A stretch of 64,000 bases of DNA from the NCBI GenBank assembly GCA_051294375.1, contig CM119269.1, positions 21,908,815 to 21,972,814 on the forward strand, read 5' to 3'. The translations under genes were made by a program, and so were the position numbers. The notes below the pieces were generated by a model. It worked only from the letters and a program-made list of their open reading frames with translations. It searched no databases and was not told the DNA's origin. This DNA comes from Paraspadella gotoi (Eukaryota > Chaetognatha). The stretch's first letter is position 1, and each line of letters begins with the position of its first letter. Below, one piece after another: positions 24,160 through 36,049 of the stretch.

Positions 24160-24345
24160 ACTGTATCCTGGGCTTGGAACCTGGATTGAGGTTTTGCCCG
24201 AACCCCAAATCGGTTTAAGTCCTTCCTCTCGCTTTCCACTGGTGAGATATTTGGTGAGGATTGAATCCGATATTTTGTGGTCGAGTGATGATTCACTGAG
24301 TCACGAAGTAAGGAATGAGATATATTGGCGGAGTGAACCTTAGAT
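24160..24345 (-). mobile_element. Possible tRNA-derived SINE-like element
   Basis: The minus strand has CGTGACTCAGTGAATCATCA (A-box-like) and GGATTCAATCC (B-box-like) about 45 bases apart, followed by a body ending at the pentanucleotide array. Confidence 0.4.
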
Positions 24346-24429
24346 GCTTCATGTGAGACTTGTGAATAAAGAAAATTTAAAAGTCAACAAAACAGAATAA
24401 ATAAAAAAAAATATAAATATAACAATGAA

Positions 24430-24670
24430 TCCATAATTATCAAAATCGCCGAGACTTAGCTTAAGGGTTTAGAATTACTTCAAAATTGGGTTTGGGCTTA
24501 AGGAGTTTTTTGATTGGGTTAGAGTTTAGGTAGAAGGATTAGGGTCAATTGGTTAACGATTTGGGTAAGGGATCTGGTTAGGGATCAAGGTCAGGGATTA
24601 GGATTATGGTTAGGGATTACGGATAAGATATAGGGACCCTGTGGCCCATTCTCGGGAAAATATCGCTTTT
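24430..24670 (-). mobile_element. MITE-like element with telomere-like interior
   Basis: The interior is degenerate TTAGGG-like sequence (GGGATTAGGATTATGGTTAG). One end reads GTGGCCCATTCTCGGGAAAA, matching the family terminus. The other end is poorly preserved. Confidence 0.4.
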
Positions 24671-24899
24671 TTTTTTAAATTTCGTGGTCAATTAATTTAT
24701 TTCTCAAAATGATGTTTAATTTTTGGCGAAATTAAAATCGGAAATAATTAAAATCGCGAGAAATCATAAAAGAAAATTGAGAAAAGAAAACATTTTTCTT
24801 TTTTCTTTTCTTTTCTTTTCCTCTCTTTTTTTTCAGCCTCTAAATCGTCGAGGAAGGAACGAAGGCTGACTCCCGGTGAGAGACGTGAATGGGAAAAGG

Positions 24900-24905
24900 A
24901 AGACG

Positions 24906-24945
<40 letters not shown>

Positions 24946-25225
24946 CGCGTGAAGCCCAGTGGTCGAAGAGGAAGAGAAGGAAAGTGGAAGGAAGAGGAGG
25001 AGGAGGAGGAGGAGGAAGAGGAAGAGGGAGGCCTTAGCAAGAAGACGTTAACTGTGATGTCTTCTCGAACAGGATTGACGATGACGACGACCATGACGAC
25101 GATGACGATGACGACGATGATGATGACAATGACGATGTTGACGATCATGATGTTGATGACGACAACGACGAAGACGACCATGTCGATGACGACCATGACA
25201 ACGATGATGACGACGATTACAGTAG
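24900..25225 (+). repeat. (GAC)n, (GAG)n and GATGAC microsatellites
   Basis: Three successive trinucleotide-type tracts. 25226-25955 is rich in GACGACA motifs without a credible gene. Confidence 0.85.
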
Positions 25226-25959
25226 TTAGTTAGTATTTAGTTTAACCGTAGTTTCGGTATTTGTCGAATGTTGTGTGAAATGACAGATGGCAAAGTCAAT
25301 GTAAAATGTTAACGTTGAATGTCAGATAGGAAATGTTAAGAATGTCGTCCCGGATTGTCTTTCGATTCAGACTGAATCAAATATTTTGTTGTTCAATAAG
25401 GAATTAAGCAGGAAAGTGCAGGAAAAACAAACACGACGAGCGTCACGCACGATACAGAATGATAAAGTGAGTACTGTGTACGATCTGGCCTAAGCAGGAC
25501 TGAGTAACAAATAGCAGACTTCGACCGACAGATGCACATTGACTGCCGACAAATAGACACGCACGACGACAATGACGACAACCCAAGACGGACGACGACA
25601 ATGACGACTCAAATGCACGGACGATGATCAACGAGAGACAAGAGACCGACCGATGACCAACCGACGGATGTACTCGATATGATAAACAGACGAGGCGTAC
25701 TACTGAATATCAGAGGGACCATTAAGCTATGAGCTTCGAACGACAATTGACAACTAATACGACAAAAGAAGCGCGGTATTGTATTCTATGACGTTATCGA
25801 TAACAACAACGACAACAACAACGACGACGAAGGCGAGAAAAACAAAATAAATCTTGTTCCCGACTTCGCTGTGCGACAAGAACAAGCATTTAAACCTAAT
25901 GCATGTTAAATTAAGGTCAGCGGTCGAAACGCAAATCCCGCCCGGGTCAGTTCTCTGCT

Positions 25960-26430
25960 TGGTTGGAGACAAAGATTGCTTGGCGGTGACAAAGATCGGT
26001 NNNNNNNNNNNNNNNNNNNNNNNNNNNNNNNNNNNNNNNNNNNNNNNNNNNNNNNNNNNNNNNNNNNNNNNNNNNNNNNNNNNNNNNNNNNNNNNNNNNN
26101 NNNNNNNNNNNNNNNNNNNNNNNNNNNNNNNNNNNNNNNNCAAAGATTGGTTGGAGACAAAGATTGCTTGGCCATGACAAAGATTGGTTGGAGACAAAGA
26201 TTGCTTGACGGTGACAAAGATTGGTCAGAGACAAAGATTGCTTTGCGGTGACAAAGATTGCTTGGCGGTGACAAAGATTTCTTGGCGGTGACAAAGATCG
26301 GTTGGAGACAAAGATTGCTTGGCGGTGACAAAGATCGGTTGGAGTTTTAAAAGATTGCTTGGCCGTGACAAAGAGAGGTTGGATTAAAATATTGATTAGT
26401 GGTGACAAAGATTGCTTGGCTGTGACGGTG
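25960..26430 (+). repeat. ~18/36-bp minisatellite GATTGCTTGGCGGTGACAAA with internal gap
   Basis: Units alternate between CTTGGCGGTGACAAAGATT and GGTTGGAGACAAAGATT. 26001-26140 is N. Open frames here are repeat translations. Confidence 0.9.
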
Positions 26431-26844
26431 GGAAGTGATGGTGAATGCTTACCTAAAATGATGCTAATTCATGTGAACATTGTAAAATAGAATCTCACGA
26501 GAGGAATTCTTAACAAAGAGTGGCCATATACCGAAGTAAGAAATACCAAACGATGTGATATTTAACTCAATTGAATGAATTTTACCATGGTGATTCACCA
26601 TGGTGAACCAAACTTGAGTGATTCTTACCAAAATCGATCTTATTTTCCAAGAAGTGATTATAAAATGGAACCCTGTCGAAATATATGTGACAATAAATCT
26701 AGCAATACCATTAAAAAATGCCAAATATCTGATAAAGAGATAAGAATAGATGAGAAGGAGATGGGAAGAGATGGGGAAGAGATAGAAGGAAAGATTAAAG
26801 AATGTGGGGAGGGGAGAGGAAAAGAGATAGACAAGAAGGAAGAG

Positions 26845-26852
26845 TAACGAGG

Positions 26853-26893
<41 letters not shown>
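26845..26893 (+). repeat. (GA)n microsatellite
   Basis: A simple GA tract. The flanks 26431-26844 and 26894-27189 hold no recognisable gene. Near 26584 lies a short palindrome ACCATGGTGA-T-TCACCATGGT. Confidence 0.85.
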
Positions 26894-26896
<3 letters not shown>

Positions 26897-27189
26897 TCCG
26901 CTGATTAGAGCGCGAATCAAGACAACAGAAATTCACTGATGAAGATTTTTGAATCAGAAAAGCGAATTGAGAAGTTTTGAATCTTTTCATCAAAACAAAA
27001 ATAAAAATGAAAAGAAGGACATTATAAATAATTTTGAGCGAGAAAAAACACGTCAAAAATGAGAAAAAAGGGGAAAAAAAGAAAAAAAGGGAAAAAAAAT
27101 GCTGCTAAAAAAAACCCACAAAAACCAAAACCAAAACGAAAATTTTTTTCCAGTTTTTTCCTGTTTACTTTTTTGTGGCACAAAGTGGA

Positions 27190-27372
27190 CGACGAGTGAT
27201 GGATAGGCGATGGGGTTAGTGATGGATAGGCGATGGGTTTAGTGATGGATAGGCGATAGGGTTAGTGATGGATAGGCGATGGGGTTAGTGATGGATAGGC
27301 GATGGGGTTAGTGATGGATAGGCGATGGGGTTAGTGATTGATAGGCGATGGGGTTAGTGATGGATAGGCGAT
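27190..27372 (+). repeat. 23-bp minisatellite GATGGATAGGCGATGGGGTT
   Basis: About eight near-identical units directly precede the hammerhead-like motif. Confidence 0.9.
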
Positions 27373-27390
27373 TAGACTATTAGACTATTA

Positions 27391-27475
27391 GACGCTGATG
27401 AAGGCTTGGACACAAAGCCGAAACATGTCCGTATTTGAATAAATAAAAATTCGTTGCACAATTCAAAAACTTTGA
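27391..27475 (+). ncRNA. Hammerhead ribozyme-like motif, Penelope-type relic
   Basis: CTGATGA (27395-27401) is followed by a GGC/GCC stem, then GAAAC (27420-27424) and ATGTC. This is the order of a type I hammerhead with a minimal stem III and a GUC cleavage site. Flanking bases ACG and CGT can start stem I. There is one extra A before stem II compared with the canonical core. The 3' flank AATAAATAAAAATTCGTTGC resembles the end of a mobile-element terminal repeat. Confidence 0.45.
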
Positions 27476-27617
27476 TTTTCTCTTAACTCATGAACAACGA
27501 AAAAGAGAGGATTTTCACATCATGTTTTAGTCTTAATAAACCAGATGGCTGTACAAAAAAGGAACATTTTTATAAACAAAATAGCAATAATTAATATTTA
27601 AGTAGAGAACAGAACAG

Positions 27618-27661
27618 AAAAAAGGGCTAAGCCCTGGCCCCCCTTAGCTTAGCCCTTTTTT
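27618..27661. repeat. Perfect 14-bp inverted repeat
   Basis: AAAAAAGGGCTAAG (27618-27631) and CTTAGCCCTTTTTT (27648-27661) pair exactly around a 16-base loop. It looks like a terminator hairpin but stands alone in AT-rich DNA. Confidence 0.6.
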
Positions 27662-28271
27662 TTATATTTTTAACAAGTATTTTTTCTTATTCTATTTTAT
27701 TTTATTCTATTTCTTATGTTTTGATAAAAGCATTTTAATCATATATCATACTTTGAAACAAAAATAATATTGTTTTGATTTATAAAATGAAATTAGTGCC
27801 ACAGTAACAGTTCAGTTTGAGCCCTTGAAAGTGATTTACATGTATTGGCGCAGCCACTGGTTTTTTATGTAATTACATAAATAACTAATATAAACTAATT
27901 CGGTTAAAAGACTCAGCTCAAACAAAAAAAGATCAGCAATGCCGAAGGGAACTGGCTAATCCGAATTAGTTCAGCGGGAAAACTTTTTAAGAAGATTATG
28001 TCTTCATTTCTTTTTGACAAAGATGTTACGAAAATATGAGTCAAGAAACTAAGTAACACTCTCTCTACTCTGCTGGCTGCTCTGCTCTCTCGTCTCGTCT
28101 CTCCTCTTCTCTTCCCGTCTTCGCCTCTGCTCTCTCCGCTCTGCTCTCTCTCGTCTTCTATCATTATATAGTATAAAGTTGAAGGAGTTGCGTATACACA
28201 AGAGTTTCCCCAGAATGAATGCCATACAAATTTACTTTGGAGCGACTGTTGAAGATGGAAGAGGAGAGAGA

Positions 28272-28322
<51 letters not shown>

Positions 28323-29734
28323 AGACGAAGGGACAGAGATAAAATAAGACCAAGGGACGAAGAGCAAAAGATTTTGAGAAAAGGAAATCTTTTTTTAAGA
28401 GAGAGAAGGTACTGTCGGACTACTTTTTAAAAATTAGTACTATGCATTTGCTAAACTTGTACAGATACTAGAAAATAAAACATTTACTAGACACTTTTTG
28501 TTAAGCACAATGAAACTCAGTGACTCACAGTGACTCAGTGACTCCACAATAACTCTCAGTGACTCACAGTGACTCATGACTCAGTGACTCACAGTGACAG
28601 CGACTTTTCAAGAACGAATTCAATAAAGAAAAACTAACATCGTTACTTTGTTGACAATGGTTTATGTTTGAAAAGTTTAAGTCAACGATTTTTTTTGACA
28701 TCTCGTTTGTCGACTGGAATCAGTAATGCGCTGACTCCTGACAATGGACACTGGCGAGTGAGGATGACAGTGACCACGTTGACACATGACTTGAGATGAC
28801 AAATGGACACTGACTCTGACTGAGGATGACACTGACACTGACAACTGATGCTTGCATTGACACTGACTCTATGATGATGCACATGACACTGATAGCTGAA
28901 ATTGACTACTGGACTCTGAAACTGAGGAGACACGATGCAATGACACTGATGCTGACATTGACACCTTCGCAATCGTCGACCAAATTATCTTCGATCTTCG
29001 CGTTTCCTCGGGCCACACAAGCCTCCTTGAGCAGAAATGGTCATTGGGGTAGATGGCAAGATCGATGAATGGCAGATGGGCAAATCGATGGCAAATGGCA
29101 GGATGGCAATGGCAGATGAGAATCGCTTAACGACAGGGTTAGGGAAGAATAAGGCCAGGAATTTGGCTAAAAGGATTAGGATTCGGGATTAGGTAATTGG
29201 TATAGGGATTGGTATTGGCCCTAATTGGGGATTAGGTATTAAGGGTTTAGTTATTGGGGATAGGTATTGGGGATTGGTGATTAGGTTCGTTATTGGGGAT
29301 TAGGTGAGGTTTGTTCCGCCTTATTATGTCAAACAATTAGAATCCATAATCATAGACGACAGAGAGTGATGACGAGCGACGATTCGAGAGAGAAAGAGTA
29401 CAGAGAGTGAGAGAGAGGAGACGACTGAGACAGATGAGAGAGAGAATGACGATATGACGTGAGTGAGTTAGAGAGAGTGAGAGAAGTGAGAGAGAGAGAG
29501 AGAGAACAGAGAGAGGAGATGAGAGAGAGAGAGAGAGAGAGAACACCAATATTCAGATATTCTTAAACTTATATATATAACATTTAAGTAAGTAGACATA
29601 TATAATTTTCACGTCGAGATAGAGTACAGATAGAAAGAGAAAGAGAGAAAGATAATTTAAAATTTTAATAAAACAAAAACAAAAAGGGTGACAGAAAAAC
29701 GACTTAGTTAACACAAAAGCAAACCAAAGCTCTT

Positions 29735-30068
29735 ATTTTACCAAAGTCCCCATTTCCTTTTAAAATAAGATTTTTAAATTATTTTTCCGGTTTTTAATTT
29801 TAGGTTAGAGTTTAGAGTTTAAGATTTGGTTAAGGATTAACGTTCGGAATCAAGTTATTGATTATAGTTTAGGATTAAGATGCGAGACAAGGGATTAAGG
29901 TTAAATAAAGGGGATTTTGGTTGGGGATTAGAGTAAAATATTAGGCTAGGGTTAGGGATTATGGTTAGAGATTACATTATGGATTCGGGTAATAAAAAGG
30001 TTAAAATTAAGTTTACAGATCAAGTAACAGAAGTTGGGCGCTTTCGGAAAAGAGAGTCATTTTGGTGC
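29735..30068 (-). mobile_element. MITE-like element with telomere-like interior
   Basis: The ends are AAAGTCCCCATTTCCTTTT and AGTTGGGCGCTTTCGGAAAA. The interior contains GGCTAGGGTTAGGGATTATG-type repeats. It lies inside the spacer of the large inverted repeat. Confidence 0.45.
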
Positions 30069-30099
30069 AAGTAACTCCCCACCCACAGTTGGGCAACTA

Positions 30100-30190
30100 A
30101 CCCTCCCAACGCGCTTTGGTTCCCATGGCGACCAATAAATGCTGACGTCGGTTCCGCCATCTTTGTTTTTTCGTCATCCTTCGCCTCCTC
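30100..30190. promoter_or_regulatory. Promoter-like cluster: X-box-like, CRE-like and YY1-like motifs
   Basis: Within about 50 bases lie GTTCCCATGGCGACC (near-match to an RFX X-box), TGACGTCGG (CRE-like) and CCGCCATCTTTG (reverse of the YY1 motif AAGATGGCGG). The patch is GC-rich relative to its flanks. On the minus strand the YY1-like ATG opens a frame of 47 codons (about 30163-30020) of unknown meaning. Confidence 0.35.
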
Positions 30191-31349
30191 ACAAAAGATT
30201 TTTCAGTCGAAGGAGAAACGAGATACGATGAAACGATTTTATTGGTCTGTCTGTCTGTCTGTCTGTCTGTCCATCCCTACATATTTTGTTTAAAAAATAG
30301 CTAGTTATTATTTTTTTTTAAATTTTATCATTTAAATATATTTTTCGTGGTAAAGAGGAAGAGGGGGGAAAAAAAGAACAACAGGTGGAAAATTGGTTTA
30401 TCAAAACGACGATTCACAAATATTTCACCGCATTAACTTTTTTTCACGTGATCACATTTTTAATTGGCTATGCAACTATATAAGTATGAAAAATATGCGC
30501 AAAGGAAATTTATAGAAAAAGTATTAAACGCATTTGTTTAATTATTTACTTGTTAGTATTTGCAAGTATTTGTAATATAATAAATAAAGATTATAATATA
30601 GGACGACGCGACTTATAGAAAGCGTCTTTGTTTCTCTCCATTTTTGGGACACAAAAATCCTGATCACGTTTAACTCTTTTTTTTTTCAGGGTTGTGGAGT
30701 TAAAGGGAAATGATTTGGGGTTCCGCGTTTGTGTAAGTGAGTCTGTGTGTATATTTTTTTCCTCTTGTTTACTTTTTTCCTTTTCTTTTTTTTTCCTTCC
30801 TTTTTTTTGACTTTTTTTTCTTCTTTCCTTTCCACCCCCCCCTCCATGTTTTGCTAGAGCGATACTCGTTTTCTCTTTTTCTCATCGATTTTTTATTATT
30901 CCCCATTTCATGTTTTTGAAGGAAATAAAGACTTTATGAAAGGGAAAAAGTTGGATTGTGACCACAAGAAAGACCTCAGAGACCGGGGCGTTATAAAGAC
31001 CCGGATGGGCGACTCGGTCAAGCTTGGCTTTTTGTTTTGTCTGTCCTGATGTTTATTAAACTAAATTTAGAATAATGGCCTTACGTTAACGTTTTAAACT
31101 TTTTAGGCTAAAAGTAAACTTTTTTTTATAATTAATACCAAAACAGTATTGACAAAATCAGAAACAGTAACAGTGTAAAAGTAAAGATTAATTAATATAC
31201 ATTTATAATATTTTGATATATACATTATCTTAATAACAAAAATCTTAAAAGTATAAGGATCTCGCCAAGGTATAGTATCAAAGAAAATTAATGAAAAAGT
31301 ACTATAATCTAATTCGCATATTGCAGTAAATCATAATGAAGTGGAAATT

Positions 31350-31367
31350 CGACGCCGACGACGACGC

Positions 31368-31409
<42 letters not shown>

Positions 31410-31437
31410 CGACGACGACGACGACGACGACGACGAC
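31350..31437 (+). repeat. (GAC)n microsatellite with GCC variants
   Basis: GACGACGCC repeats over about 90 bases. 30190-31349 otherwise shows AT-rich DNA, a (CTGT)n at 30244-30270 and no supported gene. Confidence 0.9.
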
Positions 31438-31459
31438 ACAAAGAAGCGTCCCCTTCGCA

Positions 31460-31489
31460 TTATCTCGCCAAGATTCCTTGGCGAGATAA
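31460..31489. repeat. Perfect 13-bp hairpin
   Basis: TTATCTCGCCAAG-ATTC-CTTGGCGAGATAA lies just after a (GAC)n tract. Its arm CTCGCCAAGG recurs at 31261-31270. Confidence 0.6.
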
Positions 31490-31599
31490 AAATTCATTAC
31501 ACATTTATGAATCCTAAACGAAAATACATATATTTTTTTCTCCTCATTATTCGAATTCATTAAACATGTAGATTGTAGAACTATATAAAATGTATATGA

Positions 31600-31690
31600 A
31601 ATTGGCACAACCAATATAAAAATTATCCATTCATTTAACAAACGAGCTATCTTGCCCCTGACTTTGGACAGGCTTTGATGGTTTAAGGCC
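31600..31690 (+). repeat. Dispersed repeat CCTGACTTTGGACAGGCTTT
   Basis: A block from ACAACCAATATAAAAATTA through CTGACTTTGGACAGGCTTTG to GGTTTAAGGCC also occurs at 40740-40835 and 48982-49070. It may be a SINE-like or other short element. No clear polymerase III boxes. Confidence 0.6.
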
Positions 31691-32030
31691 CTCGTCACTA
31701 TATTATACATACATACAAACTTCTTTCCTTAGTTTTCCTCTTCTCTAACCGAGTTTCGATGCTTAATTCAGTTTAGTCCAAAAAGCTTTCGCTCGTCTCT
31801 CTCTCTAGTTGTGGCTTTAGATTCACTACGGGAAAAGACTAATCGAATAAAGACGCTCTAGGATATTCGGCACTACGGTAAGAGAGAGAGAGAGAGAGAA
31901 ACTGCCCCTTCTCTCTGTTTGGGTGGAGCGGTTTTTATCATTTAAACTGTCGAACCTGCTGCACCTATTTTGGGAATTCCTATCAGAAGGAATTTGTCGG
32001 TTTAAAAGGGAAAAAAAAGTTATTCCCCTT

Positions 32031-32640
32031 TTTGGCACTATTTTCCGGGAGTGCCCCATTTATGTTTAATTTTAACCGAATACCTGATCCCTAATACCTA
32101 ATCCCAAATACCTAATCCCCAATACCTAATCCCTAATCCCTAATACCTAATACCTAATCCCCAGTACCTAATCCCAATACCTAATAATCCCTAACACCTA
32201 ATCCCCCAACCTACGCCTACAACCCTAACTAACCTAATCCCTAATACCTAATCCCCAATACCTAATCCTAATACCTAATCCCTAATACCTAATCCCCAAT
32301 ACCTTATCCCTAATACATAATCCCTAATACCTAATCCCTAATACCTAATACCTAATCCCCAATACCTAATCTCTAATACCTAATCCTTAACCCCCAATAC
32401 CTAATCCCAAATTCCTAATCACTAAAACCTAATCCCTAATCCCTAATCCCTAATCCCTAATACCTAATCCCTTATACCTAATCCCCAATAACTAAACCCT
32501 AATACCTAATCCCCAATAACGAAACCCTAATACCTAATCCCCAATACCTAATCCCCAATAACTAAACCCTAATACCTAATCCCCAATAGGGCCAATACCT
32601 AATCCCTAATACCTAATACCTAATCCGAATCCTTAATCCT
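32031..32640 (+). repeat. Telomere-like CCTAAT array starting with a MITE-type terminus
   Basis: It starts TTGGCACTATTTTCCGGGAG and continues as about 550 bp of degenerate CCTAATCCC/CCTAATACC units. The array also forms the inner end of the right arm of the large inverted repeat. Confidence 0.7.
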
Positions 32641-33447
32641 TTAGCCAAATCCTGGCCTTATCTCCCTAACCTGTCGTTAAGCGATTCTCAATCTGCCATC
32701 TGCCATCTGCCATTTGCCATCGATTTGCCATCTGCCATTTGCCATCGATCTGCCATCTACCCCAATGACCCATTTCTCTCAAGGAGGCGTGGCCCGAGGA
32801 AACGCGAAGATCCGAAGATAATTTGGTCGACGATTGGCGAAGGTGTCAATGTCAGCATCAGTGTCATTGATCGTGTCATCCTCAGTCAGAGTCAGTGTCA
32901 ATTATCAGCATCAGTGTCATTGTCATCATCAGTAAGAGTCAGTGTCAATGCAAGCATCAGTGTCAGTGTCAGTGTCATCCTCAGTCAGAGTCAGTGTCAT
33001 TGTCATCCTCAGTCAGTGTCAGTGTCACTGTCATCCTCATCGGCAGTGTCATTGTCAGAGTCAGCATTACTGTCAGTGACAAACGAGATGTCAAAAAAAT
33101 CGTTGACTGAAACTTTCAACATAAAATTGTCACAAAGTAACGATGTTAGTTTTCTTTATGAATTCGTCTTGAAAGTCGCTGTCACTGTGAGTCACTGAGT
33201 CACTGAGTCACTGTGAGTCACTGAGAGTTATTGTGAGTCACTGAGTCACTGTGAGTCACTGAGTCATTGTGCTTACAAAAAGTGTCTAGTAAATGTTTTT
33301 ATTTTAGTATCTTTACAAGTTAGAGCAAAATACATAGTACTAATTTTTAAAAAGTAGTCGAAGTATTCTCTTCTCTTAAAAAAAGATTTCCTTTTTCTCA
33401 AAATCTTTGCTCTTCTGTCCCTTGGTTATTCTTATCTCTGTCCCTTC

Positions 33448-33507
<60 letters not shown>

Positions 33508-33539
33508 AAACCCTTTTCCTTCTCCTCCTTTTATCTAAA

Positions 33540-33790
33540 GTCAAGAAGACTCAGGACTAAAGACACTGAAGAGACTGTGGACTGGAGGGTCTAAAATCTC
33601 TTGACTGAAGAGACCAAGAACCTTGGAGGCTGAAGACTGAGGAAACTTAGGACTAAAGACTCATTAGTTACGGACTGAGGAGGCTGAGGAGACTAAGGAA
33701 TTAGGATTGAGGACTGAGGACTGAGTGACTGAGGACTGAGTGAGGAGACCTTGAGACCTTGAGACCTTGAGACCTTGAGTCTCGCGAACT
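33540..33790 (+). repeat. Degenerate GAGGACTGA/GAGACCTTGA minisatellite
   Basis: A purine-rich tandem tract with units such as GACTGAGGACTGAG, GAAGACTGAGG and a run of GAGACCTTGA lies just outside the right arm of the large inverted repeat. Confidence 0.75.
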
Positions 33791-33871
33791 GAAGAGATAT
33801 CCTTTCGAGTATTCGCATTTTGGGTTTTTTAATCTCGCGTCAACTCTCACCGGAGCACCTGACGCGATGTC

Positions 33872-34484
<613 letters not shown>

Positions 34485-34862
34485 TTAAGGAAGGAAATAA
34501 GCGCAGGAAAGAGGACGGAGGAAAGATGTGAAAACATAATGAAGGGAATAAAAAAGAGAGACATTGTCAAAAGGACTACTAGAGTGCTCAAAGGAATATT
34601 TATATATATGCGATTTTATTCGAATACAACGAGGTTGATTCAGTACAATCATCATCAACAAACAAACAAACAAAGACAGACTAAGTCTAAGCAAAAAACA
34701 GAAAATAGAGAGAAAAAAAACAGTTAATTAAATAAAATTAATTAATTAAATTTAAACAATTAAAAATTGTTCTTATGTTGTAAAAAATGGAACAAGTTTC
34801 TGAAGAACAGTATTTTTCATTGTATATATCTTTGAGATAAAGGTTTCTTACGATTATTAAAA

Positions 34863-35345
34863 ATTGTAGATAGGTCGTGGTATCCAAACATACTCCTAAG
34901 TTCTCTCACACTTTCCATCGATTATATCCAAAAATCTTTCGTACACCATCATTTACAGCAACATTAAGTCTATTCATATTACGTACAGAAAAAGTTTTTA
35001 CTTCACAACCATAAAGGAGAACCGGAACACAGTTAGTATAATACAATTTCATCAATAATTCCTCTGAAGGTTTTAACAAGGCATTTATCAAACAGTTACT
35101 TGATCTAAAAAAAGATACCAATTCTTTGCTTGGCTCAAACAAGCTGTCTCTTTCACTACTAAGGTTGAACCCTAGATATGTCCATTTATCAACTAGATCG
35201 ATACAGTTACCATCGAGAAAAAGTATATCATTTGGAATTGTAGTTTGCCACTTCCAAAATACATGACTTTCGTTTTTTTGAAACTAAATGTAAAACAAAA
35301 ATCCTTTGCATATTTTGCACAAATGTCAATTAAGAATACTTTCAA
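34863..35345 (-). pseudogene. Non-LTR (LINE) retrotransposon RT C-terminal remnant
   Basis: The minus strand encodes segments typical of the region after the RT catalytic core: KWTYLGFNLS, LLYGCEVKTF and RLNVAVNDGVRKIFGYNRW. After NRW a one-base shift is needed to continue as ESVRELRSMFGYHDL. The upstream catalytic region is missing, so this is a 5'-truncated, degenerate copy. The clade is not assignable from so short a piece. Confidence 0.75.
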
Positions 35346-36049
35346 TGGACAAAAAATTTATAATTTGGCTCTCTACCCTAGTAATTAATTTTTTAATATT
35401 TATTTATAGATAAGAAAGGCCAAATTTTTTTTCAATTTTAAGACCAGATTCAGATAGCTCATAAAAAGTTGTTTAACAAAGTATAATTCTTTTTTTAATA
35501 TTTTTATGATAAGTGTGTCAAAAATAAGAAAAACAGTAAAAAATCATCATCAGTTTTATTATATTTTTACTTAGAAAACGTAGGAGTATTTAAAAGCTGT
35601 AATAATATTTCTCTATGCTCTATCAGAATCCATTTAAAATTTTTAAGATTTCAAAAAAAAATATTTTCGTTCTATATAGTAATATAATATTTTTAATTAG
35701 GCTAGTACCCTAAGAAGAAAGCATTTTTGATAAAAATATTTTAATACCCTAATCTATTATTATGATAGATTATTTTAAATTTCATCGGCTATGGCTACTC
35801 ACAGTATCGTTTATTCACTTCCAATCAATGAAGAGGTATAATGTTTCAAAGAATGTTTTAATTGTATGAAAAGACCAATCCCTTAAGTATATTAAGCTAC
35901 TAGAAACTTAATGAATTTAATGAAGATTGATTCAGATTTATCCAGAATTTCTTCTCTGTAAATTTTCACCTAAAATTGCTATTGAGAAAAAAGAGAAAAT
36001 AGCCCATTGTCGCCGGAGCTGCGAACTCAAAAAATTACATTCATGTTCA
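35346..36049. other. AT-rich stretch without recognised feature
   Basis: About 700 bases of AT-rich sequence with stops in all frames lie between the LINE remnant and the tRNA-Leu-half array. Nothing recognised. Confidence 0.6.

Larger units (their letters stand above)
28262..33510. repeat. Large inverted repeat (foldback-like), arms of tandem repeats
   Basis: The left arm is about 28262-29310 and the right arm about 32085-33510, inverted, with a 2.8-kb spacer. From outside in, both arms contain (GA)n/(CT)n, a unique segment (TTTTTAAAAATTAGTA; ACACTTTTTGTTAAGCACAA), a GTGACTCACTGAGTCA minisatellite, a GACACTGAC/GTCAGTGTC minisatellite, a unique GTTTCCTCGGGCCAC segment, a TGGCAGATGGCAAAT minisatellite and a telomere-like array. 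Arm lengths differ through array copy number. No transposase-like frame was found in the spacer. Confidence 0.8.

Noticed and set aside
25754-26408. Open frames with repeated NLCHRQAIFVS
   Set aside because: Translations of the 18/36-bp minisatellite running across N bases.
27618-27661. Bacterial-type intrinsic terminator (GC stem plus T run)
   Set aside because: The setting is eukaryotic and no transcript ends here that I can identify. Kept only as an inverted repeat.
32031-32640. A true chromosome end or telomere
   Set aside because: The repeats are degenerate CCTAATCCC/CCTAATACC, internal to the scaffold, with a MITE-type terminus on one side and the foldback arm on the other.
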